Below, piece after piece: positions 26,001 to 35,952 of a stretch of DNA of 64,000 nucleotides. Position 1 is the stretch's first letter. Each line of letters starts with the position of its first letter. This stretch comes from Ciona savignyi (Eukaryota; Chordata; Ascidiacea; Phlebobranchia; Cionidae). Under the pieces are notes generated by a model. The model made no database searches. It worked only from the letters and a program-made list of their open reading frames with translations, and was not told the DNA's origin. The stretch covers positions 2,835,697 through 2,899,696 of the forward strand of contig CH003412.1 of the NCBI GenBank assembly GCA_000149265.1, in the 5' to 3' direction. The translations under genes were made by a program, and so were the position numbers.

Positions 26001-29000
26001 NNNNNNNNNNNNNNNNNNNNNNNNNNNNNNNNNNNNNNNNNNNNNNNNNNNNNNNNNNNNNNNNNNNNNNNNNNNNNNTATAAAATTTCACTCCCTTCAA
26101 AAATTCAAGATTATAAAATTTCACTCCCTTCAAAAAATTTAAGATTATAAAATTTCACTCCCTTCAAAAATTTAAGATTATAAAATTTCACTCCCTTCAA
26201 AAATATAAGATAATAAAATTTCACTCCCTTCAAAAATTCAAGATTATAAAATTTCACTCCCTTCAAAAATATAAGATTATAAAATTTCACTCCCTTCAAA
26301 AATATAAGATAATAAAATTTCACTTCCTACATAAATTCAAGATTATAAAATTTCACTTCCTTTAAAAAATTTAAGGTTATAAAATTTCACTCCCTTCAAA
26401 AATATAAGATAATAAAATTTCACTTCCTACAAAAATTTAAGATTATAAAATTTTACTCCCTTCAAAAATATAAGATTATAAAATTTCACTCCCTTCAAAA
26501 ATATAAGATATTAAAATTTCACTTCCTACATAAATTTAACTCTTTCACTCCCGGCCAAATGCATTAATTCAAACATGCTGTCCCGCAGTGTTTTTTACAA
26601 TTTTTAGTCATTTTCAAATTAGCACAGTTTTTCTAAAGTTTATGCTATGATTTAATATTTAGTATGGTTGGAAAGATAATTTATCCCTCTTTTAAACAAG
26701 CTGCACATCTAAAATCTACCTCTAATAAAGAATATATTATGTAAACTTTAGTGAACACCACTTTTTATGCAAAGAAAATTCTGCTCGACTTTGAAAAATT
26801 TGAGGTGCACTGACAAACGAAATACTCACTTATTATTGGAATGCCCAAATGAGATGAAAATTGGAATGTAGATTGTCTAATAGTTTTTGTACTCAGGAAA
26901 ATTCGAACTGTATTTCTATCTTCAGTAGTTTTTTTACTATTTGTAATTGAAATTTCCCTTTTTTCTGACTATATTATGAAAACTTGAACCAAAACGCATT
27001 GAAGTTTTTAGTTTTGTAGAACTAAAATAGTAAAAAGTATAAAAAAGAACAGTGAAGGAAGTGTAAAAAGGGCATACAAAACCAAACAAACGCAAATACT
27101 ATATCCAATATTCTTCAAAGCAGGGCACACCGAACTAGCTAGTCTCGCCGCCTTTTTCTTTATCGTGCGCTCAGCAGGCCCAGCTGGATTCATGCTTTGG
27201 TGAACACGAAGCATAACCGCCTGCTGCGAAAACGTCACCAACGCTCTCCTTTTTATCTCAACGGCACGAAATTCACAGAGAATGTAAAGAAACACTTGCT
27301 TGACAAAAAGAGCTTCTCCCCAATTTAACACGACTCCTATTCGCTGAGTTAGTCACGTGTAAACTCGTGTAAAATTCAGCAAAAACACAGGCGAAGCCTT
27401 GAAAAAGAAAGGCTATCACTCCTCACATTTTGAATATTTCTCCAAGATAATTACAGAGAATAAATTTCAGGCTTTCCTTGATCGAATGAGCCATAGCTGA
27501 GCTCTCTAACATTACGCGTTGCGGAGAAATCGCATTTTAGATTTGCCCCTATATATAGGGACGCGGGACACCATGTTTGTTCACCAACTCGCGATATATC
27601 GCGAGTTGGGAGGCAAAGAGTTAAGACTTATTTCATTTTGTGCATAAACCAGTATTTCGGTTTTTGCACTTAAAATTTTATTAAAATAAATCAACAAATT
27701 TTATTTTAATTTTACTGAAATTAGGCAAAGACCATTATATGGCGAGCAATAAAAGTGATCAGGGCAAGGATTGAACCCACAAATCGGGATATGCGATGAC
27801 AGTCAACCTTAACCATTAGACCAAGGTGACGCGATGTGGCTCACGGATAAACAACAGAAGAGGTTGGTGATGGTGATCATAAATTTCTTAGTTATTATGT
27901 AATAATCATTGAATTGCATAGGCTAAAAAACAAAATGACCACTAACGAGCATTATCTTTTAATAACCATTACGACACATAGGCTTGGGCTCAGACAATAC
28001 AAAATGAACCCACCTCCTTTGATTCACGGAGCACGATATCAAACCCCGCTGCAGCCACGGCACCAACCCCACTGTCTCCCAGCATAAACAACAGATGTTT
28101 GACGAAAACCAGTGTTTCAGGATGGTTGCTTATCACCAACGCTTTGGACACCCAGATCACAAGCGTCAGGACCATCATCTTATCATCCGAGGGCCAAGTG
28201 TCCCAACCGGTGTGAAATATTGTCGCTAAGTGGGTTTTTAACTGGGGACAAAGAGGTTATGTAGTTTTAATATTAAACAACAACTAACCTTTACATTTAG
28301 TTCACCGCACTAAATATTAAGAAAAAATTGGATTAAAAATCGAGTCAAGTAGTTGTATATAACTATATTTACATATATAATATTGAACAAGCATGCTTTA
28401 GCTTTACTTCGCTTTCAGCTGTTGATTTTTAGATTGAAAATTTATTTTAATTACCTTGTCCAAAATCGGAACAGATTGCTTTTGGAACTTGTTAATCATT
28501 CCGGCCAACGCTTTCGCAGCAAAAACGTAACTTGGTTGATCACGGCAATTTAAACAAATGTTTAATAACTTAGATTCCAGTTCTACCAATTCGGTAACTT
28601 GCACAGCACCATGCATTGCACACACAGTGGCTGGTAGGAAGCACAATGTCCTTGTCTGCAAAGGTGATGCGCAGGGGTTGAAGGGTGTAAATTCTTGGTT
28701 CGTTTTGATATCGAATGCGCCCAAATCATCATGTACATACAGCGATGTGACCAACTTAACAACGAGTTCGGTTGACTTGTTTGGTTTCAGTTTTTGAGCC
28801 ACATGTCGTATAACGCTGGCCGCTGACTTAAGTATTGGCAGTGATGCGCATTCAAGTGAGAAGTTTTCATCTCTGTTGCAATTTGCGCAACAATGCTGCG
28901 GGACCGATAACTCCAGTGTCGCCTCGATACAGTATTTTAGCAATGGCAACACTAAATTCAGTGCCATGTGTTCAATCTCAACATTTCCCAACCACCTACT

Positions 29001-30740
29001 GCTTGCAATGGACTCCAACGAATTTAGGCATGCATGCAAAATTGGACCAGTTGATTCATTAATTTTACTCCCTTTTATCTTATCCATTATTACATTTAGC
29101 ACTATCTTCATAACGTCAAAATGAGTGCACAAAGCAGCAAGGGAATCCAACCTTGATTCATTAATGTCATTCACCATACAAGGGAGCAGATGGGCCTTCA
29201 CAACACCAGGGTTCTCAGCCGAAAGAAATCCAGAAACGGAGAAAACCTCACCTCGCAGATGGGAGTTAAGATCAGAGGTCATTAACTTGTACAATGCAAG
29301 GGCCAGTTCGACTAATTCATCATTCGTTAAAATTCCAAGTTTCAGCAATGCTGCAAATCCAGCAACAGCAATACATCTCATTTGATCGTTCTCACTCTCA
29401 GTTAAAATTTTCATAAAAACTTTAAAAATTTCCGCCTTGTATTTCTCCAGAGGGTGAGTGTCAAAAACAAACAATCCACACACTGATGCTAATTTGACGA
29501 GGTTGTCAAGGGCAGATTGCTCTAAACTTGGTGCTGCAAGTGTTGCTCCTGTTTCTTTCACACTTGTGTTTCGTAAAAGAAGTGGCAACACTGCTGATAC
29601 GATTTGGGAACAAGCTTGTTTGGATGCTTTGGCAGATGCGTGGATAATATGTCCTGCCATCCAAGTCGATCGGTCATTTACAGGTGACTTGATCTTTGGT
29701 ACGCAATCCTCCAATATATCGTTAATAAATGAACTCAAATCAGTTGTCTTGTCACTTTTCTGGTCAACCGGCCAGTTTGAAAGATTGGTGACAAGAGATG
29801 TAAGTAAACTTAGTGAGTGTTTTTCAATGTCTTCAGAAGTGGATTGATTAATTTCTCTCTTCAATGAAGTCCAAATTGTGCTTAGATAGGTTTCTAGTTC
29901 GTTTTTTCCGTAGCAAATTAGGCAAGCAGTGAGCGTTTCAATAGAATCTATTTTGGCACTTTCAACATCAGAATCAAGTTTTTCCATTAATAGAGGGATG
30001 CAGTATGGTGCGAAGTCCGGAGTTGATGCAAGAACCCCCCGTAAAGCTATCACTAGGTCAGAGTTTGTAATGGTTGATTTCTTCCCCGCAGTGGCAGGGT
30101 TAAAATCGATCGGAAAATAACACGACGACACCTCAAACAACTCCTCTGTGAGATCATAAAGGGGGAAACCATTGTCAATCAGGTTTTTTGTCAGTTGGAA
30201 AATCACAAGTAAATTCCGAGGGTCTTGCTCGCTGTCTATTACCTGGATGTATTGGTATAAAAAGTCCCGTCCAATGGCGCTAACAGTTGTTGAGTGTGCA
30301 TCAAATAATGTACCCAAAATTTGAAAGACTTTAAGGCGTTCATTTTGCATGCAGGATTGAACATGGACTTCTTTAAAAATCGAGCTAATAATGAACGTTG
30401 CATTTTCCCCTGCCAGATTTGTAGCTGAGCTAATGGAGAGTAGAGAATCCAATACCACAGGCTGCAGTGTATAATGGTCTTTCAATCTGTTGCATAAAAA
30501 TTCAACCAAGGAAGCCAGTTCCTGTTGGTTTAGGCAATCTTTTGGCAGTTTTTGTATCACATTTGATAATAATTTGCAAGCTTCAATTCTGGATTGCGTA
30601 TCTGTGCTTGTTAAATGCGGACCCAATGCCTGTACAAGGGTTACAATTTTGCATTCTTGATTTTCAATTCTAGTCGCACAATTTATGATTTTTTTATTAT
30701 CACCATCACCATTCAAACATTCTTTTACAAATTCCTCCAT
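23092..30740 (-). CDS. MMS19: MMS19, cytosolic iron-sulfur assembly targeting protein
   Basis: MMS19 is the HEAT-repeat scaffold that, with CIAO1 and CIAO2B, delivers Fe-S clusters to nuclear DNA polymerases, helicases and XPD. Exons in transcript order: 30740-28455, 28241-28014, 25343-25176, 24705-24595, 24016-23921, 23256-23092; all junctions are phase 0. The total is 1018 residues (human 1030). Diagnostic stretches are the N-terminal-domain segments DSEQDPRNLL and SSCYFPIDFNPA with RGVLASTP, then WVSKALV, KQRFF and LIGHLPKQ, NNMAVRAK, and the C-terminal LDDRKRDVRTEASKARSEWY, each aligning with human MMS19 in order. The open frame extends upstream of 30740, but the ATG at MEEF has a good context and a splice acceptor 13 bases before it, so I start there. 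The 2.7-kb intron 28013-25344 holds the transposon, gap and tandem array. Identity is very secure. Confidence 0.95.
25411..25978 (+). mobile_element. TTAA-type DNA transposon, left part only, cut by the assembly gap
   Basis: Begins directly after TTAA (25407-25410) with the terminal sequence ctctttcactcccggcc. It is identical to 26539-27106 apart from one difference I noticed (gatatgaaaa against gagatgaaaa). It runs into the N gap at 25979, so its right end is unknown. Confidence 0.75.
25979..26078. other. Assembly gap of exactly 100 N
   Basis: One hundred N, the size commonly used for a gap of unknown length. It lies between a partial transposon copy and a tandem array, a typical cause of assembly failure. 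Confidence 0.99.
26079..26534 (+). repeat. Tandem array of a ~31-bp unit
   Basis: About 14 copies of a 30-32-bp unit whose core is ttataaaatttcactccc followed by ttcaaaaat and a variable a/t stretch. It continues into the gap on the left. Open reading frames across it only translate the repeat. The core 'tttcactccc' also occurs in the transposon end ctctttcactccc next to it. Confidence 0.9.
26535..27624 (+). mobile_element. TTAA-flanked non-autonomous DNA transposon (piggyBac-like)
   Basis: A 1082-bp element (26539-27620) lies between TTAA at 26535-26538 and TTAA at 27621-27624. Its ends are inverted repeats, CTCTTTCACTCCC at the left and, on the other strand, CTCTTTGCCTCCC at the right. An inner palindrome aactcgcgatatatcgcgagtt sits at the right end. 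TTAA duplication is the hallmark of the piggyBac superfamily; no transposase domain is recognisable. A 107-aa minus-strand frame (27008-27331) lies inside but shows no known fold. Confidence 0.75.
27755..27830 (-). repeat. tRNA-derived repeat or tRNA pseudogene
   Basis: On the minus strand the sequence has an A-box-like tggtctaatggttaagg and a B-box-like gggttcaatcc about 40 bases later. The spacing fits a tRNA, and the anticodon-loop position would read ctgtcat. The acceptor and anticodon stems do not pair, so it is not a functional tRNA. Confidence 0.5.
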
Positions 30741-30755
30741 TTTTATCGAATATCT
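30741..30755 (-). promoter_or_regulatory. Candidate trans-splice acceptor before MMS19
   Basis: On the minus strand a pyrimidine-rich run ending ctttag (AG at 30755-30754) stands 13 bases before the MMS19 start codon. Such an acceptor without a visible upstream coding exon is typical of spliced-leader trans-splicing in Ciona. A normal 5' non-coding exon is the alternative. Confidence 0.45.
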
Positions 30756-31304
30756 AAAGGTAAAAGTAGTGTTACATATCATTAAAACTATCAATCTACT
30801 TATAAAATATTTCACTAAATTGCTACATACGATACAAACCAAAATTATCTGGCTGCAGTCAAATTTTTAATAAAAATACACTGTTTTGTCTTTTTGCAGC
30901 CAGAAATGTTTGTTTACATACTTTAGAACACATTTTTTACCGAAGTTTGTTTATAGATGTAAACCTGTTGTTTGGTTAGAGGTGCAAATACGCATATTTA
31001 TTTTACTCTGTATGTTTCATTACTATGTTTAATTATGACACAGCTCATATTTAATAGAATTATACTATAAAATGGGGCCAAATAATGTTATGGTACCGAA
31101 ACCAAGCAATTGTTATGTCCTTGCCCTTGGTTAAGGCCTAAGTGCACCCAAACCTGTAAACCTATCTCTGGACCTCGGGTAATTTACTGTCAGTACGTTT
31201 TTTGTAACGTAGATAGATATGTTAGCTGATGGGCACGATAGATTTAGAATAGAATAATATGTTTGTTTAAGATTTTTACAAAATAGTAACACAAAGGAGA
31301 TTTT

Positions 31305-31325
31305 GTGCACACTTGAAGTGTGCAC
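31305..31325. repeat. Hyphenated palindrome
   Basis: Perfect arms gtgcacactt and aagtgtgcac around a single central G. Related gcacactt and gtgtgcacac motifs follow within 50 bases. Confidence 0.8.
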
Positions 31326-31395
31326 TCTTGGACGTTTGCACACTTAAATATTTGGCGTGTGCACACTCGAGATCTCGGCGAAAATTGACGTACTT

Positions 31396-31690
31396 TCCAT
31401 ACGGGCCAAGGGGGTTTACACATGGGCAATCGTCAGATCATCTCGCCAATTCTCGCGCCTACATTCGGGTTAACGGACCTATTTCAGTGTGTTGTATATA
31501 ATTTTCACGTTCCTTCAATTCGGTAGAACCCATTAATCTGCTGGGTTTAGGCAATGTCCGTTATTGCCCAAGGACACAACTGACTAGCTAGCGACTAGTT
31601 ACGAGTTTGAAACCCTTCGGTTGAAAGTCGTCGCAATAACCAACCAGACTAATCGGTCGGGTTACTTCAGGGTTTGTACAATTTTCGAAT
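31396..31690 (-). repeat. SINE-like interspersed repeat, inverted copy
   Basis: The reverse complement matches the family at 17590 and 49625: 'cagtgtgttgta', 'ttcaattcggtagaaccca', 'gctgggtttaggcaatgtcc', 'gactagctagcgactagt'. It is close to full length. Confidence 0.75.
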
Positions 31691-32243
31691 TTGAAATTCT
31701 GTTTATTTCTTAAAATCTATCGTGAACTCTTCAAAAAAACACGAGTATTACTTGTTCTGCAAATTGTCACAACAACCTAACGTGAGAACAATGTGAAATG
31801 AAGCGTGGCAAAATACTTGCAAATATGACGAGTTTTTTTAAGGGGAGATACAGAAGAGTCACCAGAAGAAACAAATAAAAAAGAGTAAAAAAGAGAACAA
31901 CAGTACAATAATTATGAAACGATTTTTAAAATTAATGATCAGCATAACTCAAATGCGTCGTTTATTTTGTCTGTTTTGGGCCGATTTAAAAAAAGAAATT
32001 GACTTGTGGAACTCGCCATATTTATTTTGTTTCTAGTTATATTTGAAAGCGGTAGGCCGACGTTTCGTCGTTTGGCTACATAACTACCTAGCGAACCGTA
32101 CATTGCAATTGCTTTTAATTCAAAAGACATCTACTTTTATAATAGCCACTTATAAACTGCTGCCTGCCGAATACATAGCTTTGTCAGAGAGTCACCATTT
32201 TGTCAAGTTTATTAGTTGGTTTAATTTCGTTCGTTAACATACG

Positions 32244-32564
32244 CGATATATATATGGTGACCAGTCAACTGAACCCCTTACAACTGAACCCCTTACAACT
32301 GAGCCCCTACAACTGAACCCCTTTACAACTGAACCCCTTTAAACAGAACCCTTTTAACTGAAAAGTGGGTTCAGTTGTAAAGAGTTTCAATTGAAATGGG
32401 TTCAGTTGTAAAGGGGTTCAGTTTAAAGGGGTTCAGTTTAAAGGAGTTCAGTTGTAAGGGGCTTAATTGTAGGGGTTCAGTTGTAAAGGGTTCAGTTGTA
32501 GGGGTTCAGTTGTAAGGGGTTCAGTTGTAAGGGGTTCAGTTGTCATGGAACCATATATATATGG
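32244..32564. repeat. Foldback element made of a 15-16-bp tandem repeat
   Basis: The left half (32266-32360) repeats 'caactgaacccctta' about six times. The right half (32366-32545) repeats the inverse complement 'ggggttcagttgtaa' about ten times. The outer ends are also inverted (atatatatggtgacc at left, and atatatatggttcca at right on the opposite strand). The transcript or single strand would form a long hairpin. Confidence 0.9.
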
Positions 32565-32985
32565 CAATGTTGCGTGGCGTCTGTGGGTAAACCCTCCGCC
32601 GAAAGAGCCAATAACAATTTAGCTTTTTAAAACTAGATAGACTACAATGACAAGCGCTGCCCTTTTGACGTGGCGTTCTGTATTACCGGCGCGTCGAGCA
32701 GGATTTATCGGAAAACGAATAAAGACAAGGATATCGAAGCCGGTACACTTTTGTTTCGTATTGACGTTGTAATGATGTATTATAGTCGTATTATAAAAAT
32801 AAAAGATACTGGGCTGCCCAGGGGTATGGTTTGTTATTTTAATTGGATACTTATGTTCATATAGTTAATTTAATAGCTATAGTCTACATGTTCTTTTAAA
32901 TTGGAGTAGCTTATATTGTCCCCTAACATTCCTGCCTAGATAATGTTCCCATACCACACGCTCACGACTCACGAGCCGGCGCACC

Positions 32986-33352
32986 GTATAGGCCAGTGGT
33001 TCCCAACCTTTTATAGTGTCGGGGCCAAATTTCAAATTTTAGAATACGTATGGAGCCGCATGAAAACACTCATGAAAACATCAAAACACACTGCTTTACA
33101 AAAACAGTGACGTAACAATAGCAGCCTTATCACAACTTTCCTTGCCTCTAATCTTAACTATGAAGTTAAAACTCTTTTCCCAACCTTCAAACTAAGCAAG
33201 GGTAATTTTAGAATACTAATTCTTTTTTTTATTATTAGAATCAGATTCTAATATTTTTAGGGGATTTTCTAAGGTCAATGAGAGCCGCAAGAAGGCCAGC
33301 TGGGAGCCGCACGCGGCTCTCGGAGCCGCGGTTGGGAATCACTGGTATAGGC
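32986..33352 (+). mobile_element. hAT-type MITE with 8-bp target duplication, copy 1
   Basis: A 351-bp element (32994-33344) starts CAGTGGTTCCCAACC and ends, on the other strand, CAGTGATTCCCAACC. It is flanked by the identical octamer gtataggc at 32986-32993 and 33345-33352. Eight-base duplications and CAG-TGGTTCCCAACC-type ends are typical of hAT elements. There is no transposase gene. An inverted relative lies at 48262-48568. Confidence 0.9.
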
Positions 33353-33389
33353 TATACGTACGCTAGCTCGCGAAGTGTTCGCTCGGTGT

Positions 33390-33450
33390 GCCGTCGTGTG
33401 ACCGAATGTTTAACGCGACCGATACATATATCTACTTACATTCAAAACCC
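33390..33450 (+). repeat. tRNA-like SINE head, degraded
   Basis: Resembles the insertion at 16537: 'cgtcgtgtgaccgaatgtttaacgcgaccgatacatatat' is a diverged version of that copy's left half. The B-box end is not recognisable. Confidence 0.4.
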
Positions 33451-33743
33451 CCTTTTTGTGGTTTGTGGTTTGTGATTTTTTTGTGGATTCAGCTTAACAA
33501 AAATACAACCGTGAAAAACAGGCATCTTTTTTATTTTTTAGGTTGGGCGGGTGATTGGTTTTGCGTTTTTACAAAAAATGGTCGAACATACTTTACACTT
33601 GCTAAAGTGCTGACAGAAAGGCATGTCAGGATGGTTGTGCAGAAAAATAATACCAACACATGTATATAAAAATGCAATCCAAAACAATACTGTATATGTC
33701 TTTACGTAAATAACTCCATAACGTTATAACTTGATGGCCTCGT

Positions 33744-34781
33744 TTAAGTGCTTGTTTCAGCGGTTTGAGGACCAGTAATTGATCTTGATCTTGAATGTCT
33801 CGACGAGTTTTGTTGTTTCCCTTTCGACCGCCGTAATGGTGACATAACGATGCTTTTCCAATATTTAAAAGAAAGGAGTAGGCTCAATAAATTAATCAGC
33901 ATGTTGACGTAATAAAGGGTGATTGCGATATGAAGAGAGTAGTTAATTACAAACGCGCTTATGCCAATAGTAGTGATATCGGAAATGACGCATATGACGG
34001 CAACAATTGCAGAGCGTCTCACAATGGATGAGATTTGATTGTTGTTTGCAGTAGAGCTAATTTTTCTAAGTGGGTAAATAAACAAAACCAACATTAAGAT
34101 CTGCCCAATAACGACTACACCACTAGCCATAAGTATCGGCCAATCTTCATAGTTGGTTGGATGGATGACGCAGCCTCGTTCTGAAGCGATAAAGTTGTCT
34201 GGCACAGCAAAAGCAAGTCCAGCCGATACAAATCCAGCCCACACCACAGATATAGATAACCAGCTCACAACCTTGACTTGAGTGCTGCAAATCGACGATA
34301 TTACTGGGTGCTGGTAGAAAGAACGTTGCTTGAGCCACAGAAAGGTGAATATAGCAATCTCTGTTAGGTTGTATCCCATTGACGAAAAATCCATAGAAAT
34401 CTCACAGGCTCGTGACGTCACATCTCCATAACCAACGTTAAAAACAGCTAGTCCCGGAATTGTTCCAAGATAACTTATCAAGTACGCGCATAGGAATGAG
34501 GTATAAACGGGTCCTGCGTTTGAGCCAATGACGTTCGTTTTCGGACGCCATTTTTCGTTTCTCTTTCCGTACATGGTAATCGCGATAACCATCCACGTAA
34601 TAATTAAAATGATTGTAACGTTGCAAATCTCAGTAATACACCACTCAGGCTGGGTAAACCTATTCACAGCAACAACAATGTCAGACACATTACCAGTAGA
34701 AACGTTAACCTCCGACATTTTCATCGCCTGAACAACATAGTGGGTTAAATTTTGACTAAGTTTAACTTTCAAACATACCAT
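33744..34781 (-). CDS. Intronless seven-transmembrane protein, probable orphan GPCR
   Basis: A single 345-residue open frame with seven hydrophobic segments at about 51-72, 90-114, 128-150, 171-193, 214-237, 246-270 and 274-295. The N terminus has several N-glycosylation sequons (NLT, NVS, NVS, NVT) and no signal peptide. Cys126 at the start of TM3 and Cys204 in loop 2 could form the usual GPCR disulfide. The cytoplasmic tail is basic and Ser-rich (SSRHSRSRS). I see no DRY or NPxxY motif; TM3 ends FLWLKQR. It does not match a class I can name, and may belong to a tunicate-specific family. Translation could begin at Met1 or near Met20-22 (MKMSEVN). That it is a membrane protein is secure; receptor function is inference. 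Confidence 0.85.
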   Translation of the reverse strand: MVCLKVKLSQNLTHYVVQAMKMSEVNVSTGNVSDIVVAVNRFTQPEWCITEICNVTIILIITWMVIAITMYGKRNEKWRPKTNVIGSNAGPVYTSFLCAYLISYLGTIPGLAVFNVGYGDVTSRACEISMDFSSMGYNLTEIAIFTFLWLKQRSFYQHPVISSICSTQVKVVSWLSISVVWAGFVSAGLAFAVPDNFIASERGCVIHPTNYEDWPILMASGVVVIGQILMLVLFIYPLRKISSTANNNQISSIVRRSAIVAVICVISDITTIGISAFVINYSLHIAITLYYVNMLINLLSLLLSFKYWKSIVMSPLRRSKGKQQNSSRHSRSRSITGPQTAETST

Positions 34782-35952
34782 CTTGCAAACGCTATATCGA
34801 AATACTAACCACGTTTATATTTGTAACTTATGTCTTTTTACATAGGCTTTAAACACGTTATTATAGTAGGCTACTGCATGACGAATTGGATTTGAATAAC
34901 TGCTGAACGAACGGATTTTTTTATTTATTTCATTCCCCTGGCTGCGTATTCCACAAAGAGCATGAACGTACAGGCTGTTGTTAAAACGAAGTAAACCTGA
35001 TGATTGGGGCTTAATGTATTTTTAAGATTGCCCTTATCTGACAAACCGAAACGTATTAAATCCTGGTAAAATTATTTTACGATATTCGGTCCCTGTCTGA
35101 TGAAATTTAATCCTATTGATTTAAATCAAGAAATTGATTTAAATCATGAACGTCTCTAAAATGATGACCAACTTCTGCGCTTATTAACCTTAGTAATATG
35201 CATATAAGAGACGTGGTTATTCATGTATTATGAACTTTTTCGCATACCATGATTAACTTAATAGTGTATGATAACGCATTGTAACTAAAATTAACATTTG
35301 GACTTTGTTGACTTCCTTAAATTAAATCTTAGAAACTGTTAGCAGCCCGGTTTCGAATTACGTGCTGAATCACTGCCTTAATAGTGCGTCCATTTATATC
35401 ATGATTTGTCACGAATGAGTAGAGCCTACCCTTAATCATTTAACTGGAGTTATAATTAAATAGACCTTTCCATGAACTTACATTTTGTCAACGTATGTCA
35501 CAATACCTGCCCTCCCAATATACCAAGTTATAGTTTATTGTTCATATAATATTTCATTATGGCTATGTTTACAAAGGGGCTTATTCTAAACATGGTTAAC
35601 TGACATCCTGAAATTTGTTTCATTTATGCATGGATAATAAACTTATTAAGTGCTCGCTATACAGTAGAAATGAACTGAATAAAAGCAACACCAGAAAGTT
35701 GAAAGAGCCGCAGTTTGCCGACCCTGATCCAACCAAATTCTTTAAAACTAATATTTGCTAACGTGATTACATAACACAACTGTTTCCAGGACAAATTTTA
35801 TTTCTACAATTATTACTGTGCTTACAATTATTACTGAATATATGGTGTGTGGTACAAAATGTCGAAACCCATGTATAATTCACCTTTCATCACCAACTAA
35901 ATGCTATACAGGCTACGATATGCCTTGACTACAATTTCCTCTTCGTACTTGT
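34782..35952. other. Intergenic region between the 7TM gene and the TSP1 gene
   Basis: AT-rich with no exon seen. A TTTATT at 35797-35802 (AATAAA on the minus strand) about 155 bases beyond the TSP1 stop codon is a likely polyadenylation signal for that gene. Confidence 0.5.

Larger units (their letters stand above)
30756..33743. other. Repeat-rich intergenic region
   Basis: No protein-coding exon was seen between MMS19 and the 7TM gene. The region is largely made of mobile or structured DNA: a perfect 21-base hyphenated palindrome, a SINE-like copy on the minus strand, a foldback array, a hAT-type MITE and a tRNA-like fragment, each listed separately. Confidence 0.6.

Noticed and set aside
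26111-26323. Repetitive 'GVKFYNL' protein on the minus strand
   Set aside because: Only the translation of the ~31-bp tandem array; unit length varies from copy to copy, so the frame is not maintained.
26079-26534. CRISPR-like array
   Set aside because: Units are directly adjacent with no unique spacers, in a eukaryotic intron; it is an ordinary tandem repeat.
27755-27830. Functional tRNA gene on the minus strand
   Set aside because: Acceptor and anticodon stems do not pair; only the promoter boxes are recognisable.
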